Shown one piece after another: positions 38,645-47,814 of a stretch of DNA of 64,000 nt (the first letter of the stretch is position 1; each line of letters opens with the position of its first letter). The notes beneath the pieces are model-generated. The model had not been told where the DNA came from. It was given only the letters and a program-made list of their open reading frames with translations, and made no database searches. Position numbers and translations under genes: made by a program. The DNA is from Tupaia tana (Eukaryota; Chordata; Mammalia; Scandentia; Tupaiidae): positions 83,192,990 through 83,256,989 of the forward strand of contig JAKSZU010000016.1 in NCBI GenBank assembly GCA_026018925.1. The letters are read 5' to 3'.

Positions 38645-39354
38645 TGTGGGAGGCTGCGCAACAGTGAGTCTGCCGAGGTTTCTCAGAGAGCAAACAATTG
38701 CCATGATTGGCCACTAGAAATCCCTCAGATTTGCATATCTGGCACCTCATGATTGGTCCAAAAACAACCAATCATAACCCACCGTTTACAACCAATCACG
38801 GCCCACCGTTTACAACCAATCACGGCCCACCGTTTACAACCAATCACGGCCCACCATTTGCAACCAATCATAACCCACCTTTGCGATCCACCAATGTGTA
38901 TATAAGCACCATGCCTGGCCCACAATAGCCAGACGACCGGGAAGACAGCGAAGACAACACAGAAGACCAGGAAGACGACGACCCTGGAGAGCCTGCAGAG
39001 CTGAAACACTGCACAGTCTCCAGACAACCCTGGAGAGCCTGCAGAGCTGAAACACCGCACAGTCTCCAGACGACCCTGAAGAGCTGTAACACTACATCGT
39101 CTCCAGACGAGCCTGAAGAGCTGTGACACCGCGTCGTCTCCGTGCTGCTCACAACAGACGACGCGACCCTAAAGAGCTGTAACACTGCGTCGTCTCCGTG
39201 CTGTACCGTGCTGCCCACAATAAACAGACGACACTGTGTCGTCTCCGAGCTGTGACACTGTGACGCTTGTTCCGGCTCTCACTCCTTCCCTCAGGAAACC
39301 TGTTCGACTGTCCCACCGGGTCGGGACACGTGGCGCCCGAACCAGGTCGGGACA
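38645..39354 (+). repeat. 5' LTR, 710 bp
   Basis: Starts TGTGGGAGGC and ends CGGGACA. U3 has five CCAAT boxes exactly 24 bp apart (38768, 38792, 38816, 38840, 38864) and another at 38891, then TATATAA at 38899-38905. The polyadenylation signal AATAAA is at 39219-39224. Between them, blocks with AGAGCTG, ACAC and GTCTCC repeat several times. One visible base separates it from the 3' LTR (A versus G near 38762). Confidence 0.96.
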
Positions 39355-39376
39355 AGTGGCGCTCGAACAAGGGACC
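39331..39376 (+). other. Duplicated primer-binding site (Lys type)
   Basis: TGGCGCCCGAAC at 39331-39342 lies inside the LTR. A second copy, TGGCGCTCGAACAAGGGAC, starts at 39357, two bases after the LTR end. Both match the 3' end of the tRNA-Lys3 type primer. They sit in a 26-bp tandem duplication. The second copy occupies the functional position. Confidence 0.88.
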
Positions 39377-39406
39377 TGAGTACGAAGGATCCAGTGAAGA
39401 GCACCC

Positions 39407-39850
39407 GAGGAGGGGACGGCAGAGAATCGTCCCGAGATAGGACGGCAGAGAATCGTCCGAGGAGGGGACGGCAGAGAATCGTCCCGAGATAGGACGGCAG
39501 AGAATCGTCCGAGGAGGGGACGGCAGAGAATCGTCCCGAGATAGGACGGCAGAGAATCGTCCGAGGAGGGGACGGCAGAGAATCGTCCCGAGATAGGACG
39601 GCAGAGAATCGTCCGAGGAGGGGACGGCAGAGAATCGTCCCGAGATAGGACGGCAGAGAATCGTCCGAGGAGGGGACGGCAGAGAATCGTCCCGAGATAG
39701 GACGGCAGAGAATCGTCCGAGGAGGGGACGGCAGAGAATCGTCCCGAGATAGGACGGCAGAGAATCGTCCGAGGAGGGGACGGCAGAGAATCGTCCCGAG
39801 ATAGGACGGCAGAGAATCGTCCGAGAGGGAACGGCAGAGAATCGTCCCAG
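39407..39850 (+). repeat. 52-bp leader repeat array with paired hairpins
   Basis: Eight exact-length 52-bp units start at 39407, 39459, 39511, 39563, 39615, 39667, 39719 and 39771, and a variant partial unit begins at 39823. Each unit contains GGGACG-GCAGAGAAT-CGTCCC and GGACG-GCAGAGAAT-CGTCC, that is, two stems of 6 and 5 pairs with the same 9-nt loop. The array therefore encodes about 16-17 hairpins in the untranslated leader, where retroviruses keep dimerisation and packaging signals. Confidence 0.93.
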
Positions 39851-39892
39851 TGAGTAACAAAGATTGCTTACTTATAAGTAATAAAGGTAATA

Positions 39893-41407
39893 ATGGGACA
39901 AGTAATAAGGGTAATAATGGGACAAGAGCTTAGCCAGCACGAACAAGAGCTTAGTCAGCACGAACAAGAGCTTAGTCAGCACGAACAAAAGCTTAGTCAG
40001 CACGAACAAGGGCTTAGTCAGCACGAACAAAAGCTTAGTCAGCAGAAATTATTTGTTCAGGGCTTGAAAGAAGCCCTCAAGACACGGGGAGTTAAGATTA
40101 AGATTAAGCAGTTGCTCTCCTTTTTTGATTTCTTAAAAGAAGTTTGTCCATGGTTCCCTCAAGAAGGAACCATAGATGAGAAAATGTGGAAAAGAGTACG
40201 GGACGCTTTCAAAGATTATTATACCACATTCGACCCAGAAAAAGTTCCCGTGACTACTTTTTTGTACTGGAACTTAATAGACGAAATTCTCAGGCTCCAC
40301 ACCAGTGAACCAAAAATTGTCGCTATGGTCACTAAGGGAGAGCAGATCATGCAAAATGATCAACCCCAGGAGGAGGCTATAGCCGCCTCAGATCTAACCA
40401 TGGATTCTAGAATTGAAAAAGAACAGGGAGAGGATCTTATTTCCCTAGACAGTGAGGAAGAAGTTAAAAGCCCTGAAGGTGAGACAAAACCCAAAATATC
40501 CAAAAAACTAAAAAATAAAAACAACCTTAAGTCTCTACAAGAGCCAAAGAAAAATGAGTCAAAAACTGAGTCAGTTTTTTGGACAATGTGCTGCTATTTA
40601 TCATATTTCTATATGGTCTCTGCTTGGGGTGGTTATGTGTTTATCATCAACCTTATTCCACTGCATGTGTTTATGTTGTTACTGATGCAGAGATATAGCA
40701 AAAGAGTCTACATAGCATATAGCATTTTCTACATTGTGGGTTTAATATTATCTATGCAGATACCTTTTGTATCACAATTAGAGAAACTAAAAACCAATAC
40801 AGACAAAGAAACAAAACTAGTTCAGGGATCACATATGACAGACTTTGAGACATTCCCTGTTATGGAAACTATAGATCCCCAAGGACAGGTTTGGCGCCGT
40901 CACAGTAGGTTTATGGTAAAAGAGATTAAGGCAGCAGTTGCCCAATACGGAGCTACTGCTCCATATACCTTAGCTATAGTTGAAGTTATCACCAAGGGCT
41001 GGCTCATACCATCTGATTGGCAAACGTTAGCCCGAGCTATCCTTCTTAAATTTCAAAACTCTCAGCCTTTATGTTTCCCTAACCGCAGCTACAGCTGCCG
41101 GCTCCACTGGCTAGTGTTATTACGCCAAGTCACTGAGGGTCTTCTCTCAGACCAACTAGATTCCCCAGCTGAGATGGTTCTTCAAAATAGACGAGGTTTA
41201 AATCTCCTCCTGGCAGAACAGGGAGGTCTCTGTCTTGCTTTACAGGAACGCTGCTTTTACACCAACAAGTCCGGCATCGTTCGTGACAACATACATCAAC
41301 TCCAACAATCTCTCCAACAACATAGAAAACAACTCGCCAATGGTCTGCCTGGAACGGTCTCCTCCCTTTCCCGCTCCCCCTCTCTGGCCCATTCATTGGA
41401 TTTTTAA
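39893..41407 (+). CDS. Chimeric gag-host-env reading frame, 504 codons
   Basis: The order by residue is: 1-52, MGQ start and six 7-residue repeats (SQHEQ-type); 53-140, betaretroviral matrix-like; 150-222, acidic then lysine-rich linker; 224-293, hydrophobic segment matching host STT3B; 320-390, capsid N-terminal domain-like ([14 protein letters not shown]); 410-475, type-D-like envelope TM core. Gly2 after Met1 or after Met9 fits myristoylation; both ATGs have the same context, from a 24-bp duplication. In the TM part the usual CX6CC motif reads CX6CF (Cys447, Cys454, Phe455). A fusion-peptide-like stretch just upstream and the TM membrane anchor after the stop are in other frames. Whether the chimera is made is unknown. 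Confidence 0.85.
   Translation: MGQVIRVIMGQELSQHEQELSQHEQELSQHEQKLSQHEQGLSQHEQKLSQQKLFVQGLKEALKTRGVKIKIKQLLSFFDFLKEVCPWFPQEGTIDEKMWKRVRDAFKDYYTTFDPEKVPVTTFLYWNLIDEILRLHTSEPKIVAMVTKGEQIMQNDQPQEEAIAASDLTMDSRIEKEQGEDLISLDSEEEVKSPEGETKPKISKKLKNKNNLKSLQEPKKNESKTESVFWTMCCYLSYFYMVSAWGGYVFIINLIPLHVFMLLLMQRYSKRVYIAYSIFYIVGLILSMQIPFVSQLEKLKTNTDKETKLVQGSHMTDFETFPVMETIDPQGQVWRRHSRFMVKEIKAAVAQYGATAPYTLAIVEVITKGWLIPSDWQTLARAILLKFQNSQPLCFPNRSYSCRLHWLVLLRQVTEGLLSDQLDSPAEMVLQNRRGLNLLLAEQGGLCLALQERCFYTNKSGIVRDNIHQLQQSLQQHRKQLANGLPGTVSSLSRSPSLAHSLDF
40562..40771 (+). pseudogene. STT3B: Captured host STT3B fragment inside the provirus
   Basis: Residues 224-293 of the chimeric frame include [29 protein letters not shown] and [11 protein letters not shown]. 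From memory this matches a membrane-spanning stretch of mammalian STT3B, the catalytic subunit of an ER oligosaccharyltransferase complex, with only a few substitutions. It is in the same frame and sense as gag and adds two or three potential transmembrane helices. Flanking residues on both sides are retroviral. The segment lacks STT3B catalytic motifs. Confidence 0.85.
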
Positions 41408-41527
41408 TTGTTTGCTTACTGGGACCTGTTATATTTAATAGGCGCATGTCATTCCTGAAACAACAAATTGACTCACTTACGGAAGACCAACACCCTTATA
41501 CTGGTCTCGCCTGAGGCGCTGAATCGG

Positions 41528-41690
41528 TTAGCCAAAGACGGGTAAGAGAGTCTGATGAACCCAATAACTCTTCAGTCCTTCCACCTAAGACAGGAGGCTC
41601 ATCATAGCTATGGGACTCTCCAATGACGGGTAAGAATGGACTTATGGTTCTATACACGACTCCAACCTAAGACAGGCACGATTCCCCCAG
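41528..41690 (+). promoter_or_regulatory. Constitutive transport element-like RNA element
   Basis: Two copies of GACGGGTAAG (41537-41546 and 41625-41634) alternate with two copies of CTAAGACAGG (41585-41594 and 41667-41676). This is the paired-loop layout of the simian type D retrovirus CTE, which binds the host export factor NXF1 and lets unspliced RNA leave the nucleus. It lies between the env remnant and the 3' LTR, the usual place. Confidence 0.82.
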
Positions 41691-41712
41691 GCCTTTACCT
41701 CATCTCTCAAAT

Positions 41713-41732
41713 TAAAACAGAGAAGGGGGATA
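41713..41732 (+). other. Polypurine tract
   Basis: AACAGAGAAGGGGGA directly before the 3' LTR (TGTGGGAGG), the expected site for plus-strand DNA priming. Confidence 0.85.
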
Positions 41733-42442
41733 TGTGGGAGGCTGCGCAACAGTGAGTCTGCCGAGGTTTCTCAGAGAGCAAACAATTGCCATGATTGGCC
41801 ACTAGAAATCCCTCAGATTTGCATATCTGGCACCTCATGATTGGTCCAAAAGCAACCAATCATAACCCACCGTTTACAACCAATCACGGCCCACCGTTTA
41901 CAACCAATCACGGCCCACCGTTTACAACCAATCACGGCCCACCATTTGCAACCAATCATAACCCACCTTTGCGATCCACCAATGTGTATATAAGCACCAT
42001 GCCTGGCCCACAATAGCCAGACGACCGGGAAGACAGCGAAGACAACACAGAAGACCAGGAAGACGACGACCCTGGAGAGCCTGCAGAGCTGAAACACTGC
42101 ACAGTCTCCAGACAACCCTGGAGAGCCTGCAGAGCTGAAACACCGCACAGTCTCCAGACGACCCTGAAGAGCTGTAACACTACATCGTCTCCAGACGAGC
42201 CTGAAGAGCTGTGACACCGCGTCGTCTCCGTGCTGCTCACAACAGACGACGCGACCCTAAAGAGCTGTAACACTGCGTCGTCTCCGTGCTGTACCGTGCT
42301 GCCCACAATAAACAGACGACACTGTGTCGTCTCCGAGCTGTGACACTGTGACGCTTGTTCCGGCTCTCACTCCTTCCCTCAGGAAACCTGTTCGACTGTC
42401 CCACCGGGTCGGGACACGTGGCGCCCGAACCAGGTCGGGACA
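41733..42442 (+). repeat. 3' LTR, 710 bp
   Basis: Same length as the 5' LTR and identical by eye except for one base. It ends with the fossil primer-site copy and CGGGACA, followed by the GGACAC target duplication. Confidence 0.96.
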
Positions 42443-42749
42443 GGACACGTGTGCGTGTGTACCCAAAATCCCAAGAGGAGAATGGAAGAGAAGGGATTGC
42501 AGCATGACCATCTCCCCAGGAGGTGATTTCTCACTTTTTGTCTGTCTCTCTCCAGCAAACACACATACCCAAAAATCTCTCTCAAATGAAACTACAATTA
42601 TATTGCAATTGTTCCCTCATTGTACATTCTCATTCTGATGGGTTTCTAGACAAGAATGAGGAACCATCGTGTGGCTCCGCCTCGTCAAGTACAGCACTAT
42701 CATCACACCGCTGTTCCCCCTGCTTTTTACATTTTTTATATTTTTTTTC

Positions 42750-45700
42750 TGGGGGCCCACAGGTGGCTGACTGCATGGTTTGAGTCCCGGACTGGCGACT
42801 TGAAAAACACTACTCTCTGGTGGAACCAGCCGCTGGCATGGTGGTTAACACACTGGACTCCCACGTGGCCAATCATGATTCAAGTTCTTAAATAATTATT
42901 TAATTTAATTTTTTTTAGAGTTTTTTGCTATAGGGTGCGTGCGCTCACTAGAAAGAAAGAGAAAGAGAGACAGAAAGCGAGAAATCCCGTGGTGGGTGGT
43001 TGGCCACACCACAATCCCTTCTTCATTCTCCTCTCGGGATCTTGGGTGCACACGCACCTGGCGTGAGTTTAAGCCACGGGTCCGGGACTCAAACTGCAGT
43101 CGACGGTTGACTACATGGGAGTCCAGTGATATAGCCTTTATGCCAACTGCTGGTCCCTCCATTTGTTGTTACTATTTTTTTAATTTGGCCAGAAAGAGAG
43201 GAAAAAGGAGAAAACAAGCCACCAAGTCCAAGATTCAAACCAGAGCCAGGCATGTGGGAATCCAGTGCCTTTACCACCCCACCACCTGCTGGCCCCAAAG
43301 TAATTTCTTTTTTTTGGAGAGGTTTTTTGCTATAGGGCACGTGCGCTTACTAGAAAGACAGAGAGAAAGAGAGACAGAAAGCAAGAAATCACCCCCCAGG
43401 GGGGATGGCTACACCACAGTCCCTTCTCCTCCATTCTTCTCTTGGGATCTTGGGCACGCACGCATACACGTCCAGCGTGAGTTTAAGCCACCGGGTCCGG
43501 GACTTGAACCACGGTCAACCACATGGGAGTCCAACGACATAGCCATTACACTAACTGCTGGTCCCTAAAATTAAATTTAAGAAAACACTGCTCTGGTGAG
43601 TGTACATGCCCTATAATAAAACAAAATGCAAAACAAAATGTTTAAAAAAAGAGAGAAAACAAAACCGTGTGATAACCTTGCCCCAGGCAGATGCCCTACC
43701 AGAGGACCCAGTTCAAAGCCCACAGCCAGGGAACCAGCAGTTAGCGTAATGGCTATGTCGCTGGACTCCCACGTAGTCGACCGCGGTTCGCGTCTCGGAC
43801 CCGGTGGCTTACAACTCACGCCGGGCGCGTGTGCGTGCGTGCCCAAGATCCCGAGAGGAGAATGGAGGAGAAGGGATTGCGGCGTGACCATCCCCCCTGG
43901 GAGGTGATTTCTCGCTTTCTGTCTCTCTGTCTCTCTCTGTCTGTCTGGCGAGCGCACGCGCCCTATAGCGAAAAACCTCTCAAAAAAAAAAAATAAATAA
44001 AAAAAAAAATAAAAAAAAAAAGCCCACAGCCACCTACTGCAAGAGGAAGGGTGTACACCATCACCAGGAGGAGGCAGGTGCCCAGAATTCAGCCTTTGCT
44101 CGTCTGTATTGGCAAGGACCTGGGGTGGTTGCAGCGGCTAGCATGACGGAGGCCAGACTGTGCCAACAGACAGCATAAATTCACTAATACAAGTTTACGT
44201 AGCGATTTCAAGCTTTTTTTGAAAATTTGACAGGATTGACTTACTTCAATTTGTTATAGGGTGCATGTACTTGCTGAGGAGAGAGGGAAAGTGAGAAGGC
44301 ATCCTCACACCTCCAACCTCCTCTCTGGATTTTGGCCACCCACACACATGCTCCCTGCATTTTTTTAAAAATTATTTAACTTGTGACCAGCAGTTAGCAT
44401 AATGGCTATGTCGCTGGACTCCCACGTAGTCGACCGCGGTTCGTGTCCCGGACCTGGTGGCTTAAAACTCATGCTGGGCGTGTGTGCGTGCATGCCCAAG
44501 ATCCCGAGAGGAAAACGGAGGAGAAGGGATTGTGGCGTGGTCATCCCCCCTGGGGGGTGATTTCTCACTTTCTATCTCTCTGTCTCTGTCTGTCTGGTGA
44601 GTGCACGCACCCTGTAGCAAAAAACTAAACCTCTCCCCCAAAAAAAATTATTTAACTTTATTTATTCATTTATATATTTTTAATTTGACCAGACAGGGAC
44701 AGAGTGAGAGAGAAAGTGAGAAAGCAAGCTGCCAGGTCCAGGACTCAAACTGCGGTCGACCCTGTGGGAGTCCAACACCATTAACCACCATGCCACCTGA
44801 CTCCACCCTCCCCCCCATCCCTGGCATGTTCTTTAAGTCACTGGTCTGGGACTCGAACCATGCAATCAGCATGTGGAACCCAGTAGGATCCAACTTTTTT
44901 TTTTTTTTTAAAGTATTTATTCATTTTTAGTTTAACCAGAGAGAGAAAGAGGGAAAATGAGAAAGCAAGCTGCCAGGTCCGGCACTTGAACTGTGGTCAG
45001 CCATGTGGAGTGTCCAGCACCTTAACAACCACTCCACCTGCTTGTCCCCCAACTTTTTTTTTCTTTTTTTTTTTTCTTTCATTTATTTATTTTTACATTT
45101 TTCCACAACCAACTTTTTTTTCCTAAGAAGTTTTTGCCATAAGACATGTGCACTCACCAGAAAGAGACACAGCGACAGAGACAGGGAAAGTGAGAAATCA
45201 CCTCCCATTTCTCCCACCCTTCCTCCATGGGTGTTATTTCCCAATTCTAGAAAAACAAACTTCCTCAAGGCAGGACCTTTATGTATCCTATTCCCTTTGC
45301 TTAAAAGATTCTTCCTTCATGGGACCAGCAGTAATGGCTATGTCACTGGACTCCCATATAGTCAACTGTGGTTTGAGTCCCGGACCCGGTGGCTTAAACT
45401 CACACAGGGCGTGTGTGTGCGGTGTCCAAGATCCGGAGAGAATAGAGAAGGGATTGCGGCATGGCCATCCCCTCCAGGGGGTGATTTCTCGCTTTCTGTC
45501 TCTCTTTCTGGTGAGCACACGTGCCCTATAGCAAAAACCTCTCCAAAAAAAAGAGGAAGATTCGGCCTCCAAATCCTTTAAGTCTCAACCTAAGGTGCTC
45601 GCCATGGAGAGGCCTTCCCTGAAGATGGAGCCCTTCCATCCTCTCCTACTTCCCTTTTCTGGCATTTGTCACTATGTGAAAATGGTATCTTTCATCAGTT

Positions 45701-45985
45701 TGTCAGTCTTCCCCACCCCCAGACTGGAACCCCATGAGGTCAAAGATCCTGTCTTAGGGCCAGCAGGGGGTGTATTGCTGATTAAGACTCTGGACTCTCA
45801 ACAGGCAGGCGACTGTTTCAGTCCTGGACCCGGCAGCTTGAAAATCACTCCCTGGGCATGTGCGTGGGTGCCCAAAGAGGAGAAGGGGCTGCAGTTTGGC
45901 CATGCTCCCTAAGGGGGGATTTCTCACTTTCCTTCTCATCATCTCTCCAAGAAGCGCACGTGCCTTATGGCAAAAAACTTAAAAC
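42750..45985. repeat. Dense SINE cluster
   Basis: Two plus-strand heads (42750-42815, 42822-42890); A minus 42915-43160; B minus 43160-43297; A minus 43305-43566; A plus 43730-44015; a minus fragment 44225-44360; A plus 44385-44645; B minus 44650-44805; B minus 44905-45050; A minus fragment 45105-45230; A plus 45318-45560; A-type plus 45757-45985. I see no host gene in this interval. Confidence 0.82.
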
Positions 45986-46089
45986 AAATCTGTTTCTTCG
46001 CCTACTCCTCAACATTTAGGAAGAACATGGAACGCCGGCACTCCCTCAGTATCTGAACAGGGAACGAGTGTACGAACATTTAAAGTCGC

Positions 46090-46900
46090 TATTTACCGCT
46101 TCCCGCCCTCGGCCCCTCCCCGGGTTCCCCAGCTCCGGATGAAAAGGAAGGACCACGCTCGCCGGCCCGGCCCCCACCGACGCCGCGGCTACATCCGCAT
46201 CGGCGCCGGGCTCGCCCCAGGCACACGGTCAGCCGCGCCTGCCGAGCTCGGAAGGCGCTCGAGCGCCGGCGGAGGTGCCCGGATCCCTCCCACCGACTCC
46301 CGCTGCAGTGACCCGCAAGAGCCCAGCGGCGCAGACACAAAGATCACCCTCAGGGCCGGATGTGACCACGCGAGGCCGGAAGTGTCCCGGCTTGGTCCTC
46401 CTGGGACCGCAGGGGGCTCGGCATCTCGGTGGTACGCCTCGCAGCCGGCGGCGCGGCGGGGCCGGCTGTGATGGCGTGGTCGGTGGCGAATTCCAGAGGC
46501 CTCTAGTCTTCGGTCCCTTCTGCAAAGAACACCCGGCGAAAGGGACTGAAGGAATTTCAGAGCCCGGAGCGTGGAGCAGTTGCCTGGGCAACCGAGAGGC
46601 TGAGGGCGTGGAAGAGGAGGAGTTCCGCGCGCAAACGTCGGTGTGATTGGCTGGCCTTGCAGGAGCCCCGCCCCGACACCTGATTGGCCGAGGGAGGCGG
46701 TATGGGCGGGGCCTGCTAGGACGCGGCCCTGGGGGTTACCCGGCCACACCGCGAGAGGCTGGGTCCTCGGGGCCCAGCCCACTCTCCAGGTCTCCTCGCA
46801 GGCAGTCCCACGAGCTCGGAGGAGCGGTCCCAGGCTAGGGGTAAGCAGCGCCGCCGGCTGGCCCTGAGCGCCTGCAGCAAGGAGCTGGACGGGCAGGAGG
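46090..46900. promoter_or_regulatory. CpG island without an assigned gene
   Basis: Dense CpG with an ETS-type CCGGAAGTG at about 46376 and two ATTGG (inverted CCAAT) boxes at 46646 and 46683, 37 bp apart. It lies between the ZNF205 3' end and the ZNF213 promoter. Open frames cross it on both strands but show no domain. It probably starts a non-coding or antisense transcript. The stretch 46900-47810 is unassigned. Confidence 0.65.
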
Positions 46901-47814
46901 GAGCCAACAGGGCTTCCTCGCAGGCCCCAGAGAAGCGGCAAGAAGCCATAAAGGAGACCAACCTGTCCGTCGCTTGCCCCCGCGCCTCCACTTGACCGCG
47001 CAGGTCAGCCGTTAGCCAGTCCAGGCGGGGTCTCCGGTGGTCGAGAAGAAGTCAGAAGTAGTCGGGCTAAACCTTTGAGCTTCCTCACCTCCTACCCAGA
47101 GACACCGAGCCCCTCCTCGGGCTTCCTCTCCTCTAGCCTCCCACTTCCAGTGACACCCCATTCCCCACCATACTATGAGCACCCTTCAGCCTGACATTTG
47201 CGGCCCTTCCACAACGCAGCCCCAGCCACCTCCTCCGTCTCACTTATTCTTGTCAGGTATTTCCCAAACTGCCAAGTTCCACCATTAAAATGCTCTTGCC
47301 AGGTCTATCCGTGGTAGCCGTCAGCTCCACCTCTAGGGAGCAGCTGCGAGGAGGGCCATCTGCAGGCACTATCCACGGGGCCCCTGGAGCCCTTCCTCTG
47401 TACTCTGCCCTGGAAGAAGAGACGTTTCTCAAGGATACAGGGATCTCTGAGCTCCGCCGAGGCCGGAGTCAAGTCTTCGACTCCCAGGACCCCTCAACAG
47501 ACCGGGTCGGCTGTCCACGCAGCCTAAGGAGCTGAAATCAAGCACGCGATGCCCACTGTGCAAGGAGTGGCCGGGGCTGAGCTCTCTTAACAAGTGATGA
47601 CCCTTCCAGTGGCATTTGAACAAATCTTCTCCAGTCTCTCCTTAACTAGAAAATGAGCTAGAGGGCAACCCTGCCCACGAGTCCCCAGCCCCTCACACTG
47701 AGCCAAGCAAAAAAATCCCATTTATGGCTGAATGACTGCAGTCGTGATGACAAGTGCAAGGGTCAGGGTGGGGACGACTGCTTTCTTTCTGACCTCTCTT
47801 GAAAAATAATCATC

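Larger units (their letters stand above)
38645..42442 (+). mobile_element. Young non-autonomous betaretrovirus-like provirus
   Basis: Both LTRs are 710 bp, and the insertion is flanked by the 6-bp target duplication GGACAC (38639-38644, 42443-42448), as in betaretroviruses. The internal part is only 2378 bp: primer site, repeat-rich leader, one 504-codon frame, transport element and polypurine tract. Protease, polymerase and most of gag and env are absent, so it could only move with proteins supplied by a relative. LTR near-identity indicates recent insertion. An insert resembling a host gene lies in the frame. Confidence 0.96.
38525..42590 (+). repeat. SINE family A split by an endogenous retrovirus
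   Basis: The SINE head and first part lie at 38525-38644 and the rest continues at 42449-42590 (CCAAGAGGAGAATGGAAGAG and so on). The retrovirus sits between. The 6-bp GGACAC at the break occurs on both sides. Confidence 0.92.

Noticed and set aside
39357..39376. Endogenous lentivirus, suggested by the tRNA-Lys3-type primer site
   Set aside because: Matrix and capsid type, the 6-bp target duplication, and the CTE and type-D-like TM pieces all indicate a betaretrovirus, which can also use a Lys primer.
39407..39850. CRISPR-like regular repeats
   Set aside because: There are no unique spacers; the repeats are contiguous and lie in a retroviral leader of a mammalian genome.
39291..39860. 189-codon minus-strand frame across the proviral leader
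   Set aside because: It is the antisense reading of the 52-bp repeats; the periodic protein is a by-product of repeat structure.
46189..46941. 250-codon minus-strand frame in the 46-kb CpG island
   Set aside because: No domain, and several other frames are equally open; better explained as promoter sequence.
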